A DNA stretch of 64,000 nt from Pomphorhynchus laevis (Eukaryota > Acanthocephala > Palaeacanthocephala > Echinorhynchida > Pomphorhynchidae), in assembly GCA_012934845.2 (NCBI GenBank), contig WNNJ02002717.1:1-64000 (forward strand). The letters run 5' to 3'. How positions within the stretch are numbered: the first letter of the stretch is position 1; every line of letters begins with the position of its first letter. The notes below the pieces were generated by a model. That model saw only the letters and a program-made list of their open reading frames with translations, searched no databases and was not told where the DNA came from. A program made the translations under genes and the position numbers. Below are positions 1 through 12,700 of the stretch, piece by piece.

Positions 1-571
1 AATAAATATATAATGTCAATATATATTAATATATAATAATATAATATTTATATTATATTTACTTAATATAAAATCAATAATTATATATAATTAATAATTA
101 TAATTATTAACTTAATAATTACTTATGTTTGATAATTAATTATTAGATATGTTTGATACGCTCATAGTTATGGTTGATTAAAATATGTTTATATCTATTG
201 GCAACAGAGAAAGAACAATACATGTTCGTGTTTATTAAATATTGAATAAAGTTCTTTTACGTTAAACTAATTTAGATATTCAAAGATCTTTCTAGCTCCG
301 AATTGTGTCTTATATTCCGATTTCATACTAAAGTTTGCTAATCCTTTTGATTATACAGGGTAGAATATGCGCTAAATATGACAGCAATCATTTGTTTTTT
401 AACAAATGCGATCAATTGTCATGGTCTTAGTAAACTTGCAATTAATTAACAAATGAAGCCTTGGTTAAGACAATTGCTTTATTCATTCGAGAATAATTAA
501 AACAAAAGAACAAAGTAATTGCTTTCTATTATCCTACAAGTAAATTATAAATATATCCACAGAAGGACATT
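1..571. other. AT-rich DNA downstream of FBXL
   Basis: Contains the presumed FBXL 3' UTR and low-complexity TA-rich sequence. No coding region was seen. Confidence 0.5.
478..483 (-). promoter_or_regulatory. Candidate FBXL polyadenylation signal
   Basis: AATAAA on the minus strand, about 90 bp past the FBXL stop codon. In DNA this AT-rich such hexamers are frequent, so position is the main support. Confidence 0.4.
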
Positions 572-706
572 TTATATCCCTCTGCAACATGTACAAAATC
601 TAAAACTGCATCTTCTAAATAACCTTCTTCGACTGCGTTCCGAGTCTCTTCTATTCGTCGTTGGTGGAACAAAATATGCATGCACATTCACTGATGAGAA
701 AATGTT
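572..706 (-). CDS. FBXL20: FBXL exon 14: C-terminus and stop
   Basis: After acceptor AATTTTAG the frame reads NIFSSVNVHAYFVPPTT, then an Arg/Ser-rich stretch, and ends CTCCRGI with TAA at 574-572. The VNVHAYF.PP block is the diagnostic FBXL2/20 C-terminal motif. The end keeps a Cys four residues from the terminus, where vertebrate members have a CaaX prenylation site. Confidence 0.93.
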   Translation of the reverse strand, partial: NIFSSVNVHAYFVPPTTNRRDSERSRRRLFRRCSFRFCTCCRGI

Positions 707-3700
707 CTAAAATTAATTGCACAATATTCTTAACATAAAAACGAATAATTTATGTTTTAAATCAAACTTGATGTTTAAAACTTTAAAACTATTAAAATTT
801 TATTATTAATAATTAAATAATTTCATTATTATTTTAAAAATCTTAAATGACCTTAAATCAAAATTAGTAATAAATAATTCGAAATAAATTTAAGTCGAAA
901 TTTACATTTTTGAAAATTAAAAATAAATTCAATCGATTTTGTTGGTTTTATCACTATTTTAAGCAAAGCAATCGTTAACAATAGAACACTGTATTTCGGC
1001 ATTCAATTTTATATTTATAATTCAATTTTTATTAAATCTATTATCAATAGATATCACTGACTTTAGCACTAATTTAAGCAATGTGATCGTTAACAATAAA
1101 ACACTGTATCTCAGCATTGATGAACCGAACCAGCTGCTGTCAAATTAAATCTGTAGTCAATGGAACATTCAACCTACAATTTAATAATAAATCATTTATT
1201 AAGTGTAATAATTAACTTAATAATTACTTAAAATTAATAATTAATAAAGTACATAAAAAATCTAGTAAACGGTCATCACGATGATTTGCTGCAAAAATTA
1301 TAGTTCATGTGCAATAATGTTTTATTAAAATTCTGGCAACACTACCATGCACTTTATTGAATCCTATTATAAACTAACAGCAATAATGAATTACTTAAAT
1401 ATAGCGTACTCCTGTTGCTTCTGTTATTATTTTAAAAAGTTTAAGTTAAAGCAAAGAATATATACTTTAGTCTTAAGATATTAAAAATATAAGTTTTGAT
1501 TTTCTGCTTTGTAAAAGTAAGATTAGTTACCTAAGTTTACATATTTTGTCCTATATAAATTTGAAAATGAATATTTTATTCTAAGAATTTCCTTAATTAA
1601 GATTTTTAAAGGGTAAGAATGATTTAAAATTCATTTTTTGAATTGATTAATAAATAATATACGATACATCAGAATTGAGATTAGAGATCATCAAAAGGAA
1701 CTGTTATCACGTTTCCGTTTATAATCTTTAAATAGTAACTGGGACAAATATTTGCTAATAATGTCATTCCATTAATAAAATTTAACTATCATGGTAATAT
1801 ATCATTCTTACGCAGAGTTTATTTCTTATCCAATCATAAAAATTTGCCAATTCTGATTGAAAATTTATTTTTTATAATATTTTGATGATTCATATTTTGA
1901 CAATTTTAGTACCCTAGTCTGAAATATGTTTCAATTAAATAATTTGAATGATTCTTAAAGATCAATTTTAAAAGTCAATCAATTAATCAATTAATCTGAT
2001 CGCTGATTAATTTCATCGACAAGATTAATCAACGATAATCTTATCGATGATTTTTCTTATAGATGATTAATCTTATCGATGATTACTCTTGTCGATAATT
2101 AATCTTATAGATGATTAATCTTATCGATGATTAATCTTATCGATGAATAATCTTATCGATGATTAATTTTATAGATGATTAATCTTATTGATGATTAATC
2201 TTATCGATGATATCTTATCGATGATTACTCTTTTCGATGATATCTTATCAATGATTAATCTTATCGATGATTAATTTTATCGATGATATCTTATCGATTA
2301 TTAATCCTATCGATGATTAATCACATCGATGATTAATCTTATCGATGTTTAATCTTATCGATGATTAATCCTATCGATTATAAATCTTATAGTTGATTAA
2401 TCTTATCGATAATTAATCTTAACGATGATTAATCTTATTGATGTGTAATAATATCGATGATTAATCTTATCAATGTTTAGTATTATCGATGATTAATCTT
2501 ATCGATGTTTAATATTATTGATGATTAATCCTATCGATTATAAATCTTATCGTTGATAAACCTTATTGGTGATTAATCATATCGATGATTAATCTCATCT
2601 ATGATTAATCTTATCGATGTTTAATATTATTGATGATTAATCCTATCGATTATAAATCTAATCGTTGATTAATCTTATTGATGATTAATCATATCGATGT
2701 TTAATATTATCGATGATTCGATGATTACTCCTATCGATGTGTAATATTATTGATGATTAATCTTATCGATGATTAATCTTATTGATGATTAATATATCGA
2801 TGATTAATCTTATCGATGATTAATCTTAACGATGATTAATCTTATCGATGTGTAACAATATCGATGATTAATCTTATCAATGATTAATCTTATCGATGAT
2901 TAATCTTATCGATGTTTAGTATTATCGGTGATTAATCTTATCGATGTTTACTATTATCGATGATTAATCTTGTCGATGTTTAATATTATTGATGATTAAT
3001 CTTGTCGATGATTAATATAATCGATTATTAATCCTATCGATGTTTAATATTATCGATGATTCGATGATTACTCCTATCGATGTGTAATATTATTGATGAT
3101 TAATCTTATCGATGATTAATATAATCGATGATTAATCTTATCGATGATTAATCTTAACGATGATTAATCTTATCGATGTGTAACAATATCGATGATTAAT
3201 CTTATCGATGATTAATCTTATCGATGTTTAGTATTATCGATGATAAATTTTATCGATGTTTAATATTATTGATGATTAATCATATCGATGATTAATCTTA
3301 TCGATGTTTAATCTTATCGATGATTAATCCTATCGATTATAAATCTTATAGTTGATAAATCTTATCGATGATTAATCTTATCGATGATTAATCATATTGA
3401 TGATTAATCTTATCTATGATTAATCTTATCTATGATTAATCTTATCTATGATTAATCTTATCTATGATTAATCTTATCTATGATTAATCTTATCTATGAT
3501 TAATCTTATCTATGATTAATGTTATCGATGATTAATCCTATCGACGATTAATTCTATCAATGATAAATCTTATCGATGATTAATCTTATCGATGATTAAT
3601 CTTATCGATGATTAATCTTATCGATGATTAATCTTATCGATGATTACTCTTATCGATGTTTAATATTATCGATGATTACTTTTATCAATGTTTAATATTA

Positions 3701-6700
3701 TTGATGATTACTCCTATCGATGTTTAATATTATTGATGATTAATATAATCGATGATTAATCTTATCGATGATTAATCTTATCGATGTGTAACAATATCGA
3801 TGATTAATCTTATCAAAGATTAATTTAAGCGATGATTAATCTTATGGATGATTGCTCTTCTCGATGCTTAATCTTATCGTTGATTGATATATACTTTCCT
3901 AATACGGTTCTATTCACTCTATTTATGTTATTTAGTCATTTGGTAAATATTTTCATTAACATCAATTATAAAAATTAAAACCTATTATTCGATGATATTT
4001 AACAATCATCAATCAAATAGTTTTTACAATGAAACAAGAATTTTTAGTCAAAACATGATGCTGAATATTTAGTTTTTCTCATAAATTTTTATAGCACATT
4101 TATTAGATTTAAATGATAATTACACTCTTGTTCTTTAGACATTAGTTTAAATCTTCCATTACACAGCCATATGTATTTTTGAGTTTCAATAAGTTAGAAA
4201 ATCTTTAAAACGTTGAATTGCTTGCAATTAATAATATTTTTTTTCACGTTATTTTGATGAAATTTGTTAATCGTATTAATATTTGTTAAAAATGTACCTT
4301 GTATTAATCAAATGTTTTTGGTAATAAACTATAATAGCAGTAAGTAAATCATCTTTGTAAGTTTTTAATTAATAATGTAATTTTTTAATATTAATTTATT
4401 TAATTTAAGTAATAATCTTGTTATTTAATGTTAAATCTGTAATTTAATTTAATATTAACATAATTTAGTCTTAATCCTGTAATTTAATTTAATCTGTACA
4501 TAATTTAGTCTTAATCCTGTAATTAAATCTTAACCCGATTAAATGTTAATCCTGTAAATTTTTATCTAATTATAATTTCAACAGAATTTAAATTATATTA
4601 TATAATCCCTACTGTTTGTGCTTGCAGATGATTAATCACTGATTTGATCGTAAGCGATAATTATTGGATTTATTTAGATTGAAATAGTAATTATATTTCA
4701 GGTTTTACCCACCTGAAATGCTCCTATACATTCCGGTTTTAATTTTGCACAGTCAAAAATATCCAATCGTTTCAACGAAACTTTACGACGATACGAGAAT
4801 AGTGTCGATAGCATGCAAAATAGTTCATTTGTGACCTGTGAACAGTTGTCTAATTCGAGCACACGAAGATTAACTTTTGATTTGTAATCTAGAAGGTATT
4901 TCATTCCGTAGTCTGTAATTTGATCGCATCGTGATAATGTCTATTTTAACACATATATAACAGTAGAACGTCATGAGTATATGAGTTATCCAGCTTACTA
5001 AATGGGTAAGATTTTGGCAATGATTGGAAATTGATCTTAATGTTGTGTCAGTTATCTAAATAACAGTTTAAGATTAGAATAATTGAGATTTACGTTGAAC
5101 TTATCACATAGCATCAGATGTGTTTAAGGTAATCAAGCCGATCACTTAAATGAAGTTACATATTTCGCACTGTACATAAATGCAAACATTTGCGAAATGT
5201 GGACTAGTTATTGATTAATGGAGTAAGTGAAATTTAATTATTTGCTTTAAAGTCTAATTTTCAATAGCTAACTATTATTATCATCAGAACATAAATATAA
5301 TAAAATACAAAAAAGTGTTCAAAGATTATAGCATAGTGCAGCAGTTCAAACGACTAGATATGCCTTCTTTGGTTAAAACTTCCAATTTAAAATGATGAAC
5401 TGCGTAAATGAACAATTAATATCAAATAACTGAGTTTTCTTATTTTATACGATATAATAAATAAAGATAAATAATAAATAATTATATAAGATTTTATACA
5501 ATTTATATTTATATCAAGTTAAAATTTAAAATATCAGTCAATTTTGATGAATTGAATAATAAATAACATAAGATGTATAAAAAATAACAAATGACTCTTG
5601 TATTTTTAATTTTAAAACTATTTTCTACTGAATTTGTGATTATTGTTCAATGAATATTTAATGAATAACAGTTCCTACATGTTCCCATTTTGACTAAATA
5701 TTTATATTGATTGATATCTTTAGATCAGAGGTGACCAACACTTTTCGATGAAGCGCCAATTTCCCTTTCAGAAAATATCAAATGGGCCAATTTTTTGTTG
5801 GAAGACCCCACACATTTTTCAAATATTTGCCCTTTTCAATCAAAAATATTGAAAAATACATATAACTTTGTTTTCGTTAATAAGTAAAGTGTTCAAACTA
5901 ACTTTTGGAAATAATCGTAAAATGACTAAAAATTGTTATTAACAACCTTATTAGAAAAATCCCGTCTTTATTTAAAAGATAATGCGTCGTCGTGCATCGT
6001 TCAATTCGCCACATGTGGCGCATGCGCCATGAGTTGGCCACATCATTTTAAACCGAAATGCTAAATGTGTATATCAGCAAAATGAAATGCTTTAATAATC
6101 AAAATGGCCAAATGAAATTGAATAACTAAATTTCTAACTTTTAGATTACAGTTTATAAAGTCTATAGCATATTATTTAATTTTTAAAAAGCTAATTTAGA
6201 TATTTACATTGCTAAATATAGAACTATGTTTATGTGCATATTATATTTCTAGAATATTTTACTAACTTTATTAAAATGAGCAAATTTATTAATTCATAAG
6301 TTTGCACATTATCAAACTTATAAAATTATTAAAATATTAAACTTGGAACATCGGTGAAATTAATAAAAGAGTTTATTAAACTTTAAAATATATGTATATT
6401 ATTAAATTTTAAAATATTAAATTTATTAAATTTAAAACTTATAAATTAAATTATTATTATAAATTATAAAATAATAAATTATTAAAATAAATTATTAAAA
6501 TTATCCAAAATTAACTTTTAAAAAATTCGTTCGGAAAATTAAAAAAAATTTAATGTTTAATTAACTAACTTAATTTTAAGTTAGTTTTAATTTTACTCAA
6601 TTGTAATTTTATATCTATTTAACAAAATCACATTTCCATTTGTAAATGTGCAAAATGTGCAAATATGGCCTACTATAAATTTTTAATTTTTTCTAAGCAT

Positions 6701-9700
6701 TTTTCTTATATCTTAATTTTTCTTAATTTTAGCAACAGTTCTGACTACCCTCGGTGTCAGTATATTGTATATTTTGATATCTACCGGACACCTGTGAATA
6801 GTGTTATAACCTCTATACACAGTTGACATCTATTTTGATCATCTATTTTGCCATAAATTTTGTACGGCCCATCACTTTCCATTTATCAACTGACTAAATT
6901 TTGGCTAGTTTAAATCACTACGACGGCTTTTAAATTAAAAAAATCTGACAGATATATTAAACTGCAACAATAAAATTTTGTTGTTTTAATATCCATAATT
7001 GTTTTAGTTTTTAACTTCGAAATTAGATTCAAATCACAATAGTATTACTTATATAATAAAGTGTGTTGCAAGGATTTTTAAATTATATATACAGCTGCAT
7101 TCGTGAGTGGCGACTGCCAAGTATATGCTGTTTAATGCAAATTTATTAATTTTAATAGCTTAATCAGAAGTGACCTTATCTGTTCAATGGTTTTTAGGAT
7201 TACGTTATCAAGTAGTTTGTGCAATAAATCATTGAAGAAAATTTGCTATCTCGTTTTTACGTGCAATTGTCATTTATATGGTAATAGTCAATTTAATTTT
7301 GATATTTTTGTTGCAGCTGCTATAAAGAACATTTTATTTAATTTTTTACTTGAGTCATTTTATTTGATAAAATAAAATGTCCAAAGTTCCTGTTTGTTAT
7401 CACTCAGGGAGCATAAGCACAAAAACAATTATTTAACTGTTTTTATTGAGTTTTTAATACTTTTGAGGATAGCAGTTAAAGCATATAAATCAAAATTCAA
7501 AATAAATAACAAAATTTATAACAATTTTACTTAAAATAATTTCATTTACGAATTAAATCAGCCGGCTACTTTTGACAGACTCAATAGTTTGTAAGGAAAT
7601 CCAACTATTCCCGTTTTGATATTGTCTGCTATAACAAACAAAAGGGTGGATGATGAAAATGTTCAATACTTGCAGCGCCTAACATCTCTACATGTTAGCA
7701 GCTCAAGAAGCAATATACAGACATCTACACTTTTAAAATATTGTTAATATCATTACTAGTTGAGATTGATAGTATAATGTTTTGTAAATCCTAATATTTA
7801 AAAATGTAAATTGTTAGAAGATGTTAATTTACCAGCCGGCAATCTTCCAGATCGAGTTTTTCAAGATTTTTACATCCCTTAAAATATTGCTGTAATATAC
7901 ACAAACTCATAGCAATTGAAATCTTACTCGTATTGCGTTTGTAACACCATAATCTGTAAGACCGGGACAGAAGCTTACATCCAAACATCTAGAAGTTTAA
8001 TTATTTTAGTAATATGGCTAATTAAAACTGATATTCGCATACGTTAAATTACGGCATGTTTGTCCGATTTGTGATAGAATTTCATCAGTAACTACAATAC
8101 AGCGTGAAAGAAGTAAGACCTTCAATTGCGTGCATTTACTAACAAGATTCATCAGCGAGGCTTCGTTCGGCACCTTAATTCAACAATTTAGAAAAGAAAA
8201 TTTTCCAAATAAAACAGTTTCATTAAAGCTATGTTTAATTAAAAACAGAATTATTTCGTGATAATACTTAAATATAAATTCCATAAATATTCAAACAAGA
8301 CTATTAAAGATAATCATGATTTGATTGATAATATATTAATCTAATATTTTAATGACCGAGGACTATTATAAAATAGTTTTTACAAAATTATGATGTGACT
8401 GGAAAGAACATTCAGTGATATGCTAACGATTGACATTGCTTTTGGGTATCATCACAATGTAGTTTGTTATTAGCAATTTCGCTTATTGGTAAAATAAACG
8501 ATTGATTAGTATTGCAATTGTGTCTTAACGTCATTTGTTGCCGTCCTTTGTTAATATTGTGCTTTTATAGCACTTTCATATGCATAACACTAAATACAAG
8601 ATAAAAAGACTGCGAAAAATCTACTTTGGATAATCAAAAATTTGAATAAAGTCGCATTATATCAGATATAACGCGTTATATCAATCAAATCAGCTAAACT
8701 GAGTCTACGTATTTAATATAATTATAAAATAAACAAAACATAATAATGCTAAATCAAAATTTAATAAATTAAATAATAAAATAAATAATTGTTTTAAGAT
8801 TTTCTATAATTTAAATCAAGTTAAAATAAAAAATTGAAATTTAAAATAAAAGTCATTTTTATGAATTGGCTAATAAATGACAGACGTTGTATCAGAATAA
8901 GGATTAGAGGTCATCAAGAGGAACTGCTATGCTATCAGGTTTCGGCCCTAATTCTTCTACCCAACATAGCAGCGGGGTCAATTTCTTCTGATTAAATTTG
9001 ATTATACAGTATCTTATTCTAATACAAAGTATATTATTTATTATCCATCCATAAACATTTTCCGCTAATGATTTTAAATTTATTCTTTATATTATTGTGT
9101 TAATTTATATATTTTACTATTTTCTGCTGTTATTTTTATGATGTTATTTTTATGATGTTATTTTCTGCTGTTATTTTCTGATGTTATTTTTATAGTAACC
9201 TAGTTTAAAATATGTATCTATTAAATTATTTAAATGATTTTGAAGAAAGCCGATATCATTACATATTGTTGCAATTCTTAAAATTTCATTATTTAATGTA
9301 TTATATTTTATATTTGATGGTATGCACGAATGCTCATGCAAAAATATGTTTTTTGTAAATTTAAATATGTCATCTTTACGATATAAATTAATAGTAGTTT
9401 TAGTTAATGTTAATTTAATGTTCATATCTAGATATACACCTTCTTTATCATTAATATTGGTTTTGTTAAGAATAAGGCTTTCCGGATAAATGTGCTCACT
9501 AATTGAATAAAAATTATTAGAATTAAATACACATATATCATCAATGTATCGAAACATATATTTCATATATTTATATTGTTTAGATTTAGTTTTTACACAG
9601 TTATGAACAAATTCATATTTTATAAAGCTTAAAAACAAGTCAGCTATAATTGGGCTACTATAACCTCCCATTGGAACACCTTTTACTTGTCTAAATATAG

Positions 9701-12700
9701 ATACCCCTACTTTTAAAGTGTGCTTTAATTACTTAAAGTATCTTATTCATATATACAGAAAGTGGTTTTTAATGTACATTAAAACCATTTAAAAGCATAT
9801 GAACCTAGGTTTTATTGGATTTTTATGTAATTTTGGATTCCAATATAATATAGGTATAGTTTTATTATCTGATTCAACCTTTAAATCTTTCTTATCCATA
9901 TAAAAGCGAACATGATATCTAGAAAATAAATTTAAATAATTTTTCAACAATGTATAGCAGCGACCATAAATATGTTTTTATAATAAACGATTTGTTAACA
10001 TGGACTGCATAGAACAAGATGTAGTTGCTTTAATAACTCATTTTGTGTATCTGAAGTAATATATTTTGATGTAAAAATTAAAATTTAATAACTAACGTTA
10101 ATAATGAAGTTAAAAATTAAACTTTCGTAAAGGGAATTAAACATATTCCATAACTACAATACATTAAGGTACGACGATTTTCTACGGTAGTGTTTCTACA
10201 TTAAGGTACGTCATTTGTGTTGTTACCCAGAATATAAAACACCGAAAATAAATTAGAAAAAGTATAGAAATTTTGCTAAATTGTAATTTAATTTATCGGT
10301 CCAAAAATTTAATAATCAACTGTAATAATTTTATTGTATTAGTATTATTTTTATTAGTATTATTAGTATTAATAATAATATTATTTTCAGCCATCTTGCT
10401 CCTTCTTATTCATCTGGCACGACAAGCAATGCTTTTAACTATCACGAGGCTAGAAAAAACTCGAAGTATGGTGAAAGAATAGCACGGTTTGAACGATCGT
10501 CATTTTATCCTATTGTTCTTGCCTCCAACGGTGCCCTTGGCAGTACAGCACAGATGATTTTAAAGAAAATAGCAAAGATACGAGCAGATAGAACTTGCGA
10601 TAATTACAGCGCCTGTATCCGAAATATAAGGAGTAGAGTCGGTTTTGCTTTAGCAAAAATGTCTTCGATGTCTATACGTGCTGCTCGTACGTCGAAAATT
10701 TAGTCAGTTAGTCAGCATGGAACAAGACTTAATAACTATTATTTGACTGTATTCTTAAATGTTTGTATTTAAAAAAAATTATAATATTAAAAAAATAATA
10801 ATAATATTATTATAATATTAATAATAATATTATTAGTATTATTAGTATTATTTCATTATATTACGAAAATAGGAAAATCTCAAAATATGGCGAACGTGTT
10901 ACATGTATCGCCATATATGGCGATACATGTAACACGTGTATTTGGCGATAGGACTGTGCGATCTTTAATAGATGTTTGCGTGTTCAACCACCTGGCACAG
11001 TCCTACTCGTCTGAATCGTCTGTTCCGTATATTTATCACAAAAATAGGAAAATCTCAAAATATGGCGAACGTGTTACATGTATCGAAAGATCACAGTTTT
11101 TTCCATTTGTCGTGTCGTTACTTGGAGGTATAAACACATACGCTGAAATTATTTTTCGACGCATAGCATTAAAAAATCAATGAATGATAAACGGCTTTAC
11201 AGTGAATGTATGAACACAATACGAACTAGGTTAAGCTTTAAGTTAGCAAAGACTGTATCGATGGTTATTAGATCTTCTCGAAAATCTGTCATTGACGATT
11301 CTTAAAAATTTTTATGGACCCATTTGCGGGTAACCTGTTTGACTGCAAATTGTATAGCATCGTGCATGACTTTTTGTTTATTTTATAATAAATCCATCTC
11401 TCTCAAAATAAAAATTATTTCATTATATTATTCATTATTATTTATTTGTATTAGTTTATCGATCTTAAGATTGGATATAAAATTTGATAAAATTTGATAT
11501 AATAATTATTTTTATAAAATCACAAAAATCGTACATGACAACGCTTAAGGTTGAGCCATTCAAGATTTTCGGAAAATGATACGTCGTAATTAGTTGACAA
11601 ACATCGTCCCTGAATGGAAAATAATTTAATGAAAGATGATTCAATGATTCAATGAAAGATGACTCAATAATTCAACATAGGTTTTAAAAAATCTAAAATA
11701 TGCAGTACACAAGATATTATTAAACTTCATTATATAAATTATTATGAATAAATTTATTTTTTATATTTAATAAATTATATTTTAGTTAATAAATTAAAGT
11801 CTCTAAAAGTTGTTAATGTGTACAATGTACAAGTAACTACTAATCTCCTGACAATTATTAAAAATTAATTTTATTTAATATTATTTAATTTATTTAATAA
11901 ATTATGAGTTTATAAAAGCCGTAGATTTGAACTATAAAAATACTATTAAAATATATTATATAAATTATTACGAATTGAATTATTTTTATATATTTATATA
12001 AAATATAAATATATTAATATTAATATATTATGTATTAATATTAATATATTAATACATAATAGGGAAGAAAATTTATAGGTGTTCCAGCTAATTACAATCT
12101 AATATACATACAATATTAATATTACAAGCAAAGAAGAGCAAAGAAGAGCCAAGAAGACCAAAGAGCCAAGAAGTGAGCCAACCAGAGAGCGAGCAAAAGA
12201 ACTAAAGACGGTAAATGCCGAAAAATTCTTTTGGGAGATGCTGCTCTTGTAATGGTTTTGCTGCGGTTTGTAAGGCCTGCGTCTGTGCCAGATCTGGTAA
12301 AGCTTGCATTTCATGTTGGGCGCAAAATTGTTCGAATAAGCCAATTACTTCACCAAGTGCTAATGCTGCTGAGTTATGCACATCTTCTATTGTCTTGCAA
12401 ACGACAATTCTCATAATGCAATTGAAATAGAAAAGAACCATAATTCGTCCTTTTTACATGATTTCGTGCAACTGGAAATTAAATGTACGTATAAGGCATG
12501 TTCCAACTACAGTGTAATTAGCGTACCTCGCAGATTAAGTCGAGAGTATTTATCACAAGACTTCCACTGTGGTTTCTGCTCAGCAAAGTCTTCTTTGCAA
12601 TCTGATGTCAAGGAATTGGATAAGCTAAGAGCAGTGGTCACTTCTCTTAGAAAAAAATTCTAGTTTAAACAAGAGAGTTGGTGATGCTCTCGGTACTGGT

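Noticed and set aside
519-710. Plus-strand 63-codon frame
   Set aside because: It is antisense to FBXL exon 14, which has splice signals and the diagnostic VNVHAYF motif.
7561-7740. GC-moderate minus-strand patch tested as an FBXL exon between exons 11 and 12
   Set aside because: No frame gives an LRR, and exons 11 and 12 already join in phase with family-like sequence.
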